64,000 nt of DNA from contig CAKRPO010000001.1 of the NCBI GenBank assembly GCA_934378195.1, positions 121,045 through 185,044 of the forward strand. Reading direction: 5' to 3'. The notes below the pieces were generated by a model. The model was given only the letters and a program-made list of their open reading frames with translations. It had not been told where the DNA came from and ran no database searches. Numbering within the stretch: the stretch's first letter is position 1; the number at the start of each line of letters is the position of its first letter. Origin of the DNA: an uncultured Blautia sp. (GTDB lineage Bacteria > Bacillota > Clostridia > Lachnospirales > Lachnospiraceae). Both the position numbers and the translations under genes were made by a program. Shown here piece after piece: positions 15,251 to 26,372 of this stretch.

Positions 15251-15360
15251 ATATAAAAGTTTTATCAATGTCAATTTTTCGTCATTCTCAACATTCATTA
15301 CATCAGGAATTTTCGAAATGAATTCTGTTATAACCTTTTATTATAATAAGAGGACATTGG

Positions 15361-17409
15361 TTATTCCCTGCAGTTATCATAAGCAGTTTTGTAAAAGAAT
15401 TCCTGGGAATTCAGCGGTGTATCCTCCTGTCTGTATACAAGGTGATAGTTTCCTTCGCTATCCTCTTCACGTGCCTTCTGATTGTCGCTCAGCATGGTGA
15501 TAAACATTTCTTCCAGCCGCTGTGCGATCTCAGGATCGTAGATCGGTGTGGCTACTTCGACACGGCGGACTGTATTTCTCGTCATAAAATCTGCGGATGC
15601 AATATAAATCTTCTTGCGCTCTCCACAGCCGAAAATATAGATTCTGGAATGTTCCAGGAAACGTCCTACAATACTGAGCACGCGAATATTGTCGGTTTTA
15701 CCCGGAACCTGCGGAATCAGGCAGTTGATTCCTCGGATCACCATATCGATCTTTACACCTGCTTCTGATGCACGGATCAGTTTATCAATAATCTTTTTGT
15801 CTGTGAGAGAATTCATTTTGAGTCCGATATAAGCTTCTTCTCCGGCATTTGCACGGTGAATTTCCTCTTCAATCATCGTAAGAACTTTGTTCTGCAGGCA
15901 ATTTGGTGCCACAAGAAGATGTCTGGTTTCTTTTACTGTTTCGCCCTTGTCCAGTGCCTGGAATACATCAGCCGCTTCCAGACCGATCTCCACTCTGGCT
16001 GTCATATAGGAAAGGTCTGTGTAAAGCCGACTGGTCTTTTCGTTATAGTTTCCTGTTCCAATCTGCGTATAATATTCTACTCCGGCGTCTGTCTTTCGTG
16101 TGATCAGGCACAGTTTAGAATGCACTTTGTATCCGTCCAGACCATAAACCACGCGACATCCGGCCTCTTCCAGTCTTCTGGACCATTCTATGTTATTTTC
16201 CTCGTCAAAGCGGGCTTTCAGCTCGATCATGACGAAAACTTCCTTGCCGTTCTCGGCAGCCTCGATCAGAGCCTCCACGACTTTGCTCTGACGTGCCAGA
16301 CGGTAAAGAGTCATCTTGATTGCAATAACAGATTTATCATTCGCCGCTTCATGAAGCATGCGAAGGAATGGTTTCATACTCTCGAATGGATAAGAAAGCA
16401 GTTTGTCTTTCTCCTTAATCTGCGGAAGGATTGGTTTTTCCAGGTCAAATTCCGGCGACAGCTGTGGAATCCTTTTTTCAAAAAACAGTTCTGGTCTGGT
16501 ACGCAGACGGTCCTGAAGCTGGAACACAAACGACAGATCCAGCGGGGCAAAGCTCCGGAATACCTGTCTGGTATCAAGATCCAGATAATTACAGAGCGTT
16601 TTTACGATCGTATCGTCCATATCTCTGGAGAGTTCCAGGCGAAGAGGAGCCAGTTTTTTTCTTTTTTTGATCAGTTCTACCATAAATTCACGGTAATCCA
16701 GATCTTCATCATAAAGCGCGTCTGCATCAATATCTGCATTTCTTGTGACGCGCATCAGAGATTTTGACAGAATCTTGTAGCCGGAAAAAACCTTGGAAAG
16801 GAAATGCAGAATCAGTTCTTCTGCAAGCATGAAACGGTTTTTCGTCGGCAGTTCCACAAGTTCTGGAAAAACTTCTTTACTGCACGGTACAATGCCGAGT
16901 TTTTCTTTTCCACTCTTTGTCTGTAATACACAGACTGCATAGATCTCACGGTTTTTCAGAAATGGAAACGGCTGGCGTTTTCCCACGATCGTAGGTGAAA
17001 GGAGAGGCAGAAGCTCTGAGTCAAAGAACACTTCCAGATATGCACTTTCTTCTATGCTGAGGCGGTGAAAATCTACCATGCTGACACCGATCTCTTCCAA
17101 CTTTTCCATCAATGTCTCATAAGCTGCATCTTTGCGGATGTTCAACTTGCGGACTGCCTTAAGGATCTGGTGGATCTGCTCTTTTGGTGTCATGTTTGTT
17201 TTATTTTCACGCACATCGCCGGACAAGATCATCTGGTCAAGCAGGGAACCTACTCGTACCATAAAAAACTCATCCAGATTGCTCTGATAAATTGCCTCAA
17301 AAGAAAGACGCTCTGCAAGCGGAACCTGCTCGTTTTCTGCCTCTTCCAGTACTCGCTCATTAAATTTCAGCCAGGATAATTCCCGGTTCATGTAAACTTC
17401 CTGTTTCAT
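15361..17409 (-). CDS. ppk1: Polyphosphate kinase 1
   Basis: PPK1 of 682 aa, full length. It makes polyphosphate from ATP through a phosphohistidine. The N-domain begins MNRELSWLKFNERVLEEA, with SNLDEFFMVRVG following. The two phospholipase-D-like halves carry the catalytic histidines in KVHSKLCLI and in EHSRIYIFG. The start is either ATG 17409 or 17391; both have purine-rich sites. It is transcribed alone, ending at the hairpin at 15221-15250. A PPK2-type enzyme is encoded at 27.2 kb. Confidence 0.95.
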   Translation of the reverse strand: MKQEVYMNRELSWLKFNERVLEEAENEQVPLAERLSFEAIYQSNLDEFFMVRVGSLLDQMILSGDVRENKTNMTPKEQIHQILKAVRKLNIRKDAAYETLMEKLEEIGVSMVDFHRLSIEESAYLEVFFDSELLPLLSPTIVGKRQPFPFLKNREIYAVCVLQTKSGKEKLGIVPCSKEVFPELVELPTKNRFMLAEELILHFLSKVFSGYKILSKSLMRVTRNADIDADALYDEDLDYREFMVELIKKRKKLAPLRLELSRDMDDTIVKTLCNYLDLDTRQVFRSFAPLDLSFVFQLQDRLRTRPELFFEKRIPQLSPEFDLEKPILPQIKEKDKLLSYPFESMKPFLRMLHEAANDKSVIAIKMTLYRLARQSKVVEALIEAAENGKEVFVMIELKARFDEENNIEWSRRLEEAGCRVVYGLDGYKVHSKLCLITRKTDAGVEYYTQIGTGNYNEKTSRLYTDLSYMTARVEIGLEAADVFQALDKGETVKETRHLLVAPNCLQNKVLTMIEEEIHRANAGEEAYIGLKMNSLTDKKIIDKLIRASEAGVKIDMVIRGINCLIPQVPGKTDNIRVLSIVGRFLEHSRIYIFGCGERKKIYIASADFMTRNTVRRVEVATPIYDPEIAQRLEEMFITMLSDNQKAREEDSEGNYHLVYRQEDTPLNSQEFFYKTAYDNCRE

Positions 17410-17525
17410 CGAATAGTATCCTCCACATTTTTCTTTTTTACACTTTCCTGACCACTATATTGCATCAAAATCAAATCCAGGACATAGTTATGTAAAATCT
17501 GTGGAAAATTGAAACAAATCTTCGT

Positions 17526-18107
17526 TTATTTTTTGAGTATGATATCTGCCAGTTTACGTTTTGGTACGTAGTGTACATCGTTTTCATCGCGATAGTAGGC
17601 AATACTTTCGCCTTCCTCGATTTCTTTGATCACGATTTTCTCAGCTGGTTTGCCGAATGCCACGACCAGTACCGGTGCGAGGTTGTCTGCCAGATTCAGT
17701 TCTTTTTTGACGGAATCTGCGTTGTAGTTTCCGATCATACAGCCACCGAGTCCCTTCTCAGCAGCTGCAAGAAGCATAGTCTGTGCAACAATTCCGACAT
17801 CTTTCTGATATCTCGGAATCGATGCTCCGAGATTCAGATCCTGGCAGATGATGATAAATCCAGTCGGACACATTCCCGGGTGTGGAAGCTGCATCTGCGG
17901 CAGTGCTCTCGCCCAGTTTGTCAGCTTCTGGATCCGATCTACTTCTTCCTTTTCCCATGCCAGATAATAACGGAACGGCTGTGCATTTACACTGGATGGT
18001 GCAAAGCGTGCACAGTCCACAAAGTCTTCCAGTTCCTCTCTGCTGAAACGATAAGATTCATCATATCCTCTGTAACTTCTGCTTTCTTTTACAATATCTT
18101 TGAACAT
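17526..18107 (-). CDS. Nitroreductase-family flavoprotein
   Basis: FMN-dependent oxidoreductase of 193 aa. The N-terminal FMN-binding stretch (ESRSYRGYDESY then CARFAPSSVNAQPFRYY) and the GLGGCMIGNYN segment are typical. The likely reaction is two-electron reduction of nitro compounds, quinones or other acceptors. The start ATG at 18107 follows the aldo/keto reductase stop by 2 nt, so the two are coupled. An upstream in-frame ATG would overlap the neighbour and is rejected. Confidence 0.88.
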   Translation of the reverse strand: MFKDIVKESRSYRGYDESYRFSREELEDFVDCARFAPSSVNAQPFRYYLAWEKEEVDRIQKLTNWARALPQMQLPHPGMCPTGFIIICQDLNLGASIPRYQKDVGIVAQTMLLAAAEKGLGGCMIGNYNADSVKKELNLADNLAPVLVVAFGKPAEKIVIKEIEEGESIAYYRDENDVHYVPKRKLADIILKK

Positions 18108-18109
18108 GT

Positions 18110-19117
18110 TTATTCTCCCATATCTTTCGCGCACTGTTTGAGCTTTTCTCTAATTGGCAGATGGTACGGACATCTAGGCTCGCATTTGCCACAGCCAATG
18201 CATGCGGAAGCTTTGACTTTCAGTGTGCTGTAACGGTCTTTTGCCCAGTCAGCCAGGTCATATCTCTGGAGATAACCGGCAAACAGGAATACACTCGGAA
18301 TATTGATGCCCACGGTACATGGTGCACAATAATTACAGCGACGGCAGAAATCATTTCCAAGCTGTTCACGTACTTTATCCATCTTGGCAAGTTCTTCCTC
18401 TGTAAGTGGATCTGTATTGGAACATGCTGCCATATTTTCATCCAATTCACAAATCTCAGCCATTCCCGGAATTACAACTGTCACATCCGGATTGGAACAG
18501 ACATAACGCAATGCCAGTGTGCCATCTTCAATTGCACCGCCTGCCAGTGGTTTCATATCAATGAAGCCAATATTTTTCTCTGCACATTTGTGAATCAGTT
18601 CTGCCCCCTGTTGTTCTACAATGTTATATGGAAACATGATGGTTTCTACCCAATCCAGTTCCAGCGCACGCTCAAATACGGCTGTGGAATGTGCAGTGAG
18701 TCCGATATGTCCGATCTTTCCAGCGGCTTTGGCTTCCATAAGAGCCTCCAGTGCTCCACCCTCACCAATTACCTGATCCAGCTGTTCCATGCTCGGGTTA
18801 TGTACCTGATACAGATCAATATAATCTGTACGGAAGTTTCCAAGGCTTGTCTCTATATCTGCTGCCATTGCATCCTTTGTTCTGGACATAGACTTGGTCG
18901 CAAGTACAAATTTGTCACGGATTCCTTCCAGACCATAACCAATATATTGTTCACTGACAGTATAGCCTCTTGCAGAATCAATATAGTTGATTCCCTTTTC
19001 TGCCATTGCATGAAGAAGCTTCTTTGTACCCTCTTCATCAATCTTCTGAATCGGGATACCACCAAATCCCATACGTGAAATCTTTAATCCAGTCTTACCA
19101 AGTGTTCTGTACTCCAT
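18110..19117 (-). CDS. Aldo/keto reductase with C-terminal 4Fe-4S domain
   Basis: Protein of 335 aa. The TIM-barrel aldo/keto reductase part has the catalytic Asp-Tyr region (INYIDSARGYTVSEQYIG) and NAD(P)-binding C-terminal parts. A ferredoxin-like tail follows with a Cys cluster CRRCNYCAPC and a CIGCGKCEPRCP 4Fe-4S motif. Such fusions are common in anaerobes and are thought to couple to ferredoxin. The start is the second of two tandem ATGs (19117), 7 nt from AGGAGG. It is coupled to the nitroreductase gene downstream. Confidence 0.9.
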   Translation of the reverse strand: MEYRTLGKTGLKISRMGFGGIPIQKIDEEGTKKLLHAMAEKGINYIDSARGYTVSEQYIGYGLEGIRDKFVLATKSMSRTKDAMAADIETSLGNFRTDYIDLYQVHNPSMEQLDQVIGEGGALEALMEAKAAGKIGHIGLTAHSTAVFERALELDWVETIMFPYNIVEQQGAELIHKCAEKNIGFIDMKPLAGGAIEDGTLALRYVCSNPDVTVVIPGMAEICELDENMAACSNTDPLTEEELAKMDKVREQLGNDFCRRCNYCAPCTVGINIPSVFLFAGYLQRYDLADWAKDRYSTLKVKASACIGCGKCEPRCPYHLPIREKLKQCAKDMGE

Positions 19118-19185
19118 CATAATACCTCCTGTTAATCTGATTTGTATGATACATACCAGGAACATTACAAAGTAATTTCCTATAA

Positions 19186-19213
19186 AAATACCACCGAATC
19201 TCTCCGGTGGTAT
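19186..19213 (-). terminator. Terminator after efp
   Basis: On the minus strand ATACCACCG pairs with CGGTGGTAT (19213-19205 with 19196-19188), followed by T-rich ATTTTTATA. It separates efp from the aldo/keto reductase gene. Confidence 0.8.
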
Positions 19214-19255
19214 CATTACATGTTACTGCTCAAAGCAACAATTCATTCTTATTAA

Positions 19256-19813
19256 TTATACACGAGACAGATATTCACCTGTTCTTGTATCGATTTTCAG
19301 TTTGTCTCCCTGGTTAACGAACAGCGGAACCATTACCTGTGCACCTGTCTCAACAGTTGCCGGTTTGGTAGCACCCTGTGCAGTATTTCCAGCGAATCCC
19401 GGCTCTGTTTCGATAACTTCAAGCTCTACAAACAGAGGCGGCTCAATTGCATATACATTTCCATTCCAGGAGCAAACTTTAACAACTTCGTTCTCTTTAA
19501 CGAATTTGAGAGAATCTCCAACCTGCTCTTTGGTAAGTGCAACCTGATCATAAGTTTCTGTATTCATGAAGTTGTAAAGATCTCCATCATTGTACAGATA
19601 GCTCATGTCCACACGGTCGATACGAGCCTGTGGGAATTTCTCTGTAGGACGGAAAGATTTTTCCAGTACAGCTCCTGTGATAATGTTTTTATATTTTGTT
19701 CTTACGAATGCAGCGCCTTTTCCAGGTTTTACATGCTGGAACTCAACGATCTGACATACGTTTCCTTCAATTTCAATTGTGACACCGTTTCTGAAATCAC
19801 CTGCAGAAATCAT
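19256..19813 (-). CDS. efp: Elongation factor P
   Basis: Translation factor of 185 aa that relieves stalling at polyproline. It has the three beta-domain layout. The loop that carries the modified residue in other bacteria is [12 protein letters not shown] (Lys at about residue 32). The C-terminal NVDTRTGEY-type signature appears as [14 protein letters not shown]. It is the last gene of a gltA-yqeG-aroK-efp arrangement, 67 nt after aroK. Confidence 0.96.
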   Translation of the reverse strand: MISAGDFRNGVTIEIEGNVCQIVEFQHVKPGKGAAFVRTKYKNIITGAVLEKSFRPTEKFPQARIDRVDMSYLYNDGDLYNFMNTETYDQVALTKEQVGDSLKFVKENEVVKVCSWNGNVYAIEPPLFVELEVIETEPGFAGNTAQGATKPATVETGAQVMVPLFVNQGDKLKIDTRTGEYLSRV

Positions 19814-19880
19814 TTTATTATCCTCCTTCGTTTTTGCGTTCGCTATCAGTTATTTTATAATATACAAGAAGTTTTTTCAA

Positions 19881-20402
19881 CTACTTTTTTTCATATGTAG
19901 ACAATTTCTCTTCAATTTCTTTGATAAGTTCCTCGAAAGACACCTCTCCAGTCATCACCTGAATGTCTGCAAACTTTTGATAGACCGGATCTCTCTGCTT
20001 CAGAAGTTTCTTGATCTTGTCGTCCCGGTCCTCTCCATCCAACATCGGATCTTTCTTTGATCCTTCCAGTCTCTTCTTGAGAGTTGCGAGTGAACCCTTC
20101 AGATAAACAACTGTCCCAAGTTCTTTCAGGTATTTCTCATTCTGCTCCTGCAGCGGAAGTCCTGCCCCCAGAGAGATTACCTTCCGCTCCGGATCCTGGA
20201 TCAGCTGTTTCAATGCCAGTGTCTCCAATGCACGATAATACGGTTCTCCGAATCTTTCAAAGATTTCTCTCGCAGAAAGATTCATTCTCTTGGTAATGAT
20301 TTTTTCCAGATCAATAAACGGTAATCCCAAATCTTTGGAAAGCTGTTTCCCAACTCTCGTTTTTCCCGAACCCATAAACCCAATGATCACCACGTGGTTC
20401 AT
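19881..20402 (-). CDS. aroK: Shikimate kinase
   Basis: Kinase of 173 aa that phosphorylates shikimate in aromatic amino acid synthesis. It has the P-loop GFMGSGKTRVG at residues 8-18, a shikimate-binding DLE/FIDLEKII Asp, the segment FGEPYYRALE (F-R-x-x-E variant) and a GAGLPLQ loop. Its start overlaps the stop of the upstream HAD phosphatase by 4 nt. Confidence 0.94.
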   Translation of the reverse strand: MNHVVIIGFMGSGKTRVGKQLSKDLGLPFIDLEKIITKRMNLSAREIFERFGEPYYRALETLALKQLIQDPERKVISLGAGLPLQEQNEKYLKELGTVVYLKGSLATLKKRLEGSKKDPMLDGEDRDDKIKKLLKQRDPVYQKFADIQVMTGEVSFEELIKEIEEKLSTYEKK

Positions 20403-20902
20403 GAAATCCCCTCCTCCTTTTTGTAAAAGTATAGTACTATTTTTTCCAGATAACGCTTGAGCACAATCTGGATCTCTTCTTTTGGATGAATCGGCTTCAC
20501 CAGAATATTACGGATACCACTTCTCTTTGCCCCGTAAACATCTGTAAATAGCTGATCTCCTATAAAAATGGTATTTCCTGTATCTGTTCCAAGAAGTTCC
20601 ATTGCTTTCTTATAATTACGTACAGATGGCTTATGTGCATTTTCGATAAACTGTGCATCGATCGCATCTGCAAATGAAGAAACGCGTTCTATCTGATTAT
20701 TCGACAGCAGACAATAACCGAACCCAAGCTCCTTCAAATGCGCAAAAAGTGCGATTGCCCGCTCATCTGCCGGTGCCCCATGTGGCACAAGTGTATTGTC
20801 AATATCATAAATCAGTCCACGATACCCTTCCTGGTAAAGATGGTCATAATCTATCGCATATGCAGAATCCAGATATTCATCCGGAAAAAAACATCGAAAC
20901 AT
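20399..20902 (-). CDS. yqeG: YqeG-family HAD phosphatase
   Basis: HAD-superfamily IIIA protein of 167 aa. Motif I is YDIDNTLVP (nucleophile and acid Asp), motif II Ser/Thr is in LLSNNQ, and motif III/IV is in IFIGDQLFTDVYGAKR. B. subtilis YqeG-type proteins are phosphatidylglycerophosphate phosphatase candidates, but the substrate here is unproven. The start has GAAGAGG directly upstream. It lies 22 nt after citrate synthase and overlaps aroK. Confidence 0.9.
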   Translation of the reverse strand: MFRCFFPDEYLDSAYAIDYDHLYQEGYRGLIYDIDNTLVPHGAPADERAIALFAHLKELGFGYCLLSNNQIERVSSFADAIDAQFIENAHKPSVRNYKKAMELLGTDTGNTIFIGDQLFTDVYGAKRSGIRNILVKPIHPKEEIQIVLKRYLEKIVLYFYKKEEGIS

Positions 20903-20924
20903 CCTCTTCTCCTATGTCTGATTC

Positions 20925-22286
20925 TTATCGTTTGCTGAGTGGAACATACTCTGCCTCCGGCAGTACACTCTTGTATGCAGGACGAATGATCTTGTCTGTA
21001 TTGATCAGCTCTTCCATACGATGCGCACTCCATCCTACAATACGTGCCACTGCAAACATCGGTGTATAAAGCTCAAGCGGGAGATCCAGCATGCTGTATA
21101 CAAAGCCGCTGTAAAAGTCTACATTAGCGCTGACACCCTTGTAGATACGTCGCTCTTCCGCAATCACTTCCGGTGCCATCCATTCAACCATAGAATACAG
21201 CCGATAGTCTTTCATACGACCCTTTTCTTTGGCCAGACTCTCTACAAATCCTTTAAGGACTTCCGCTCTCGGGTCTGATACGGAATAAATTGCATGTCCC
21301 ATACCATAGATCAGACCTCTCTTATCAAACGCCTCCTTATGAAGAAGTCGCTTCAGATATGCACGAACCTCATCCTCATCTTCCCAATCATGTACTTCTT
21401 TTTTCATATCCTGGAACATCTGGATGACCTTGATGTTAGCGCCACCATGCTTTGGTCCCTTCAGAGAGCCCAGTGCTGCTGCGATCGCAGAATATGTATC
21501 TGTGCCTGAAGAAGAAACTACATGCGTTGTAAATGTAGAGTTATTACCACCGCCATGTTCCATATGTAAGATCAGGGCAAGATCCAGAATCTTGGCTTCC
21601 AGATCCGTATATTTCTTATCCGGTCTCAGCATACGCAGAATATTTTCTGCTGTGGAAAGTTCCTTCTTGGGATTGTGGATATAAAGACTCTTTCCTTTTA
21701 CATAATGATTATACGCCTGATATCCATATACGGATAACAGAGGAAATACACTGATCAGATTCAGACACTGTCTCAGCACATTCGGAAGTGAGATATCATC
21801 CGGATTATTATCATAGGAATACAGGGTCAGCACACTTCTGGAAAGTGCATTCATGATGTCACGTCCCGGTGCCTTCATAATGACATCGCGCACAAAATTT
21901 CTGGGCAGAGAGCGCTGATCTGCCAGCAGATTCTTAAAATTCTCAAGTTCCTCAGTATTTGGAAGTTTGCCGAACAAAAGAAGATATGTTGTCTCTTCAA
22001 ATCCGAATCGATTATCTTTGACAAAACCAGCAGTCAGATCTTTGATATTATATCCACGGTAATACAGGCTGCCCGCACATGGAACTTCTTTGCCATCCAC
22101 TACCTTAACTGCCTGTACGTTTGAGATCTGGGTCAGTCCCGCAAGAACGCCCTTGCCATTGATATCACGAAGACCTCTTTTTACATCGTACTTTCCATAA
22201 AGTGACACATCCATGCTGGAATGATCCACACATTTCTGTGTCAGATTTTCAATTTCCGGTGTTACTTTTGTGTTAAATCCTGCCAT
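20925..22286 (-). CDS. gltA: Citrate synthase
   Basis: Citrate/2-methylcitrate synthase family, 453 aa. The catalytic triad regions are visible: His in HMEHGGGNNS and in GPKHGGAN, a GMGHAIYSVSDPR substrate loop, and a C-terminal Asp/Arg region (SANVDFYSGFVY). It condenses acetyl-CoA and oxaloacetate, probably feeding 2-oxoglutarate and then glutamate through the nearby gdhA. The start has AAAGGAG upstream. Confidence 0.93.
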   Translation of the reverse strand: MAGFNTKVTPEIENLTQKCVDHSSMDVSLYGKYDVKRGLRDINGKGVLAGLTQISNVQAVKVVDGKEVPCAGSLYYRGYNIKDLTAGFVKDNRFGFEETTYLLLFGKLPNTEELENFKNLLADQRSLPRNFVRDVIMKAPGRDIMNALSRSVLTLYSYDNNPDDISLPNVLRQCLNLISVFPLLSVYGYQAYNHYVKGKSLYIHNPKKELSTAENILRMLRPDKKYTDLEAKILDLALILHMEHGGGNNSTFTTHVVSSSGTDTYSAIAAALGSLKGPKHGGANIKVIQMFQDMKKEVHDWEDEDEVRAYLKRLLHKEAFDKRGLIYGMGHAIYSVSDPRAEVLKGFVESLAKEKGRMKDYRLYSMVEWMAPEVIAEERRIYKGVSANVDFYSGFVYSMLDLPLELYTPMFAVARIVGWSAHRMEELINTDKIIRPAYKSVLPEAEYVPLSKR

Positions 22287-22405
22287 GCAATAATACTCCT
22301 TTCAGATTTGTTACCATGCATCCCATATCCGCACACGGTAACTTTTATTTTCTTCTTTTTCCCGCAGGCCCTCCTCAAAAACAATAAATTTCTGACATTA
22401 CATCA

Positions 22406-22434
22406 ATTATAACATTACTTTTCTGTCCAGTCCA
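22406..22434 (-). promoter_or_regulatory. Probable gltA promoter
   Basis: Minus strand -10 TATAAT (22411-22406) with a -35 like TGGACT at 17 bp spacing. It lies about 120 nt upstream of the gltA start, after the aminotransferase gene. Confidence 0.45.
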
Positions 22435-22448
22435 GTTTTAACGACTTT

Positions 22449-23669
22449 TTATCTTTCCTGACGATAGGTGCTTAAGAACTCTCTGAGTTTTTCCATGGAT
22501 TTCTCAAGCTGTCTTATATTCGGAAGATAGACAATTCTGAAATGATCCGGTTCCATCCAGTTAAATCCCTTACCCGGAACAATCAGCACCTGCTTTTCAT
22601 GCAGGAAATCCAACGCAAACTGCTCATCATTAATAATATTGAATTTGTCTGTGTCGATCTTCGGGAAAATATAGAATGCCGCATGCGGTTTCACTACGGA
22701 AATTCCCGGAATATCCTTCAACGCATTATAAATACATTCTCTCTGCTCATAAACTCTTCCGCCCGGTTTAATGTATTCTGTCACACTCTGGTAGCCGCCA
22801 AGTGCTGTCTGCACGATAGACTGTGCCGGTACATTGGAACAAAGTCTCATAGACGAAAGCATCTTGATTCCTTCTATATAACCTTTTGCCTTGTCCTTTG
22901 CGCCACTTAAGATCATCCAGCCAATACGGAATCCGGCGATCATATGTGACTTAGACAGTCCGGAGAATGTTACACAGAAAACATCCGGTGCCAGTGATGC
23001 AATCGATGTGTGCTCATACCCATCCATAACCAGACGATCATAAATTTCATCTGAAAAAATAATCAGTTCTTTCTCTCGTGCGATCTGAACGATCTGCTCA
23101 AGAATTTCCTTCGGGTATACAGCACCTGTTGGGTTATTTGGATTGATGATAACGATTGCTTTTGTCTTGTCTGTAATCTTACTTCTGATATCTTCAATGT
23201 CCGGATACCAATCTGACTGCTCATCACAGACATAATGCACAACATTACCTCCTGCCAATGTCGCCGTTGCTGTCCAGAGCGGATAATCCGGTGCCGGAAT
23301 CAGAATCTCATCTCCATTATCCAGAAGTGCCTGCATACAAAGATTGATCAGTTCACTTACGCCATTTCCTGTATATATATCATTCATGGAAACATTCGGA
23401 ATATTACGAAGCTGTGCATACTGCATGATTGCTTTACGTGCGGAAAAAATCCCCTTAGAATCAGAATATCCCTGTGATGTACGTATGTTGCTCAGCATAT
23501 CCAGAATCACTTCCTGAGGAGCTGAAAATCCGAACGGATAAGGATTTCCGATATTCAGTTTCAGAATTTCCTTGCCTTCCTCTTCCATTCTGGCCGCCTC
23601 ATCAACCACCGGTCCTCTCACATCATATAGTACATTATCGAGCTTTGTTGATTTGTCAAATGTTCTCAT
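22449..23669 (-). CDS. AlaT-type pyridoxal-phosphate aminotransferase
   Basis: Class I/II aminotransferase of 406 aa. It shows the PLP-site NPNNPTGAVYP loop, the Asp in FSDEIYD, and the Schiff-base Lys in FSGLSKSHMIAGFRIGW. The sequence resembles the AlaT alanine (pyruvate/glutamate) transaminases found next to glutamate metabolism genes. The exact amino-acid preference cannot be read from sequence. It is transcribed divergently from gdhA. Confidence 0.88.
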   Translation of the reverse strand: MRTFDKSTKLDNVLYDVRGPVVDEAARMEEEGKEILKLNIGNPYPFGFSAPQEVILDMLSNIRTSQGYSDSKGIFSARKAIMQYAQLRNIPNVSMNDIYTGNGVSELINLCMQALLDNGDEILIPAPDYPLWTATATLAGGNVVHYVCDEQSDWYPDIEDIRSKITDKTKAIVIINPNNPTGAVYPKEILEQIVQIAREKELIIFSDEIYDRLVMDGYEHTSIASLAPDVFCVTFSGLSKSHMIAGFRIGWMILSGAKDKAKGYIEGIKMLSSMRLCSNVPAQSIVQTALGGYQSVTEYIKPGGRVYEQRECIYNALKDIPGISVVKPHAAFYIFPKIDTDKFNIINDEQFALDFLHEKQVLIVPGKGFNWMEPDHFRIVYLPNIRQLEKSMEKLREFLSTYRQER

Positions 23670-25325
<1,656 letters not shown>

Positions 25326-25350
25326 TCCCCAATCATTCATAAATATAACC

Positions 25351-25385
25351 AAAGGCGTTTCGGATATTTCCGAAGCGCCTTTTTA
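25351..25385 (+). terminator. gdhA terminator
   Basis: AAAGGCGTTTCGGA pairs with TCCGAAGCGCCTTTTT around a 4-nt loop, 25 nt past the stop codon. Confidence 0.9.
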
Positions 25386-25427
25386 TTGCCATGAAAATAT
25401 TCTGTTAAAAAAACCGCATGATCTGGT

Positions 25428-25880
25428 CTATGGCTCCATGAATTTCTTCAACTCATCCATAAATGTACTGACATCCTTGAATTCTCTGTATACAGAAGCA
25501 AACCGAACATACGCTACTGCATCCAGATCTTTCAGGTGTTCCATTACAATCTCTCCGATACGGGTACTGGAGATTTCTTTATCTGCAGTATCAAAAATAT
25601 CTCCCTCTATAGAATCCATCAATGCTTCAATCTTTTCCACCGCAATCGGTCTCTTGTAGCAGGCACGAAGAATGCCATCCTGGATTTTGGAACGGTCATA
25701 CTGTTCACGTGTCTGATCCTTCTTAATAACACTCAGTGGAATTGTCTCAACTTTTTCATATGTTGTAAATCTTTTTCCACAGGATTCACACATACGTCGT
25801 CTGCGGATAGAATTTGTATCTTCTACTGGTCTGGAATCCACAACCTTGCTGTTATCCTGATTACAAAACGGGCATCTCAC
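25428..25880 (-). CDS. nrdR: Transcriptional repressor NrdR
   Basis: Regulator of ribonucleotide reductase genes, 150 aa. The N-terminal zinc ribbon is MRCPFCNQDNSKVVDSRP plus CESCGKRF, and an ATP-cone domain follows (PLSVIKKDQTREQYDRSKI). It is nearest to gdhA convergently, and to sigG/ymxH on the other side, an arrangement known in clostridia. Confidence 0.96.
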   Translation of the reverse strand: MRCPFCNQDNSKVVDSRPVEDTNSIRRRRMCESCGKRFTTYEKVETIPLSVIKKDQTREQYDRSKIQDGILRACYKRPIAVEKIEALMDSIEGDIFDTADKEISSTRIGEIVMEHLKDLDAVAYVRFASVYREFKDVSTFMDELKKFMEP

Positions 25881-26004
25881 AGTAATTTCCCCTCTTTCCC
25901 CTTATAATAGAACAATTATACTTTATTTTTTCGGGCAATGTCAAGAAATGGACTTGTATATTTCAGATATTTTTTACATATATTTTCATAAAAACGGTAA
26001 ATTC

Positions 26005-26268
26005 ATGAGATTATGTGAGCTTAGACAGAAAGAAGTCATCAACACCTGTACCTGCCGCAGTCTCGGCTGCCCGGTTGATCTGGAATTCGACTGCAAAACA
26101 GGCGCGATTACCGCACTGATCGTTCCCGCACCGAGTAAATTCTGCTTCTTCCCCGGAAGAGAGAGTGAATATATTATCCCCTGGTGCTGCATCTGCCAGA
26201 TTGGAGATGATATTATCCTCGTCGAAATCAAAGAAGAAAAATGTTTTCATAAGGAACACCTTCACTGA
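26005..26268 (+). CDS. YlmC/YmxH-family sporulation protein
   Basis: PRC-barrel-like protein of 87 aa. The N-terminus MRLCELRQKEVIN is the family signature. It is Cys-rich for its size (CTCRSLGC, WCCICQIGDD). B. subtilis homologues are sporulation-associated with unclear biochemistry. The start at 26005 is chosen for the conserved N-terminus, although the ribosome site is weak. It lies about 100 nt upstream of sigG. Confidence 0.85.
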   Translation: MRLCELRQKEVINTCTCRSLGCPVDLEFDCKTGAITALIVPAPSKFCFFPGRESEYIIPWCCICQIGDDIILVEIKEEKCFHKEHLH

Positions 26269-26372
26269 TCTTGTCAAGGACCATTAATTTTTATATTTTT
26301 TCAGAAAAAGTATATTTCCCGTCCTCCCTGAGAATCATTTTTAGTACCAAATGAAATAAGGAGGATATTTCG

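Noticed and set aside
14738-15298. 186-aa version of LrgA
   Set aside because: It would start upstream of the likely promoter at 15177-15206. GTG 15100 with GGGAGG fits better.
15856-16767. 303-codon ORF antisense to ppk1
   Set aside because: It covers the PPK1 coding region in the opposite frame and shows no domain or ribosome site.
18161-19078. 305-codon ORF antisense to the aldo/keto reductase
   Set aside because: A shadow of the certain minus-strand gene; Cys/Ile/Phe-rich without motif.
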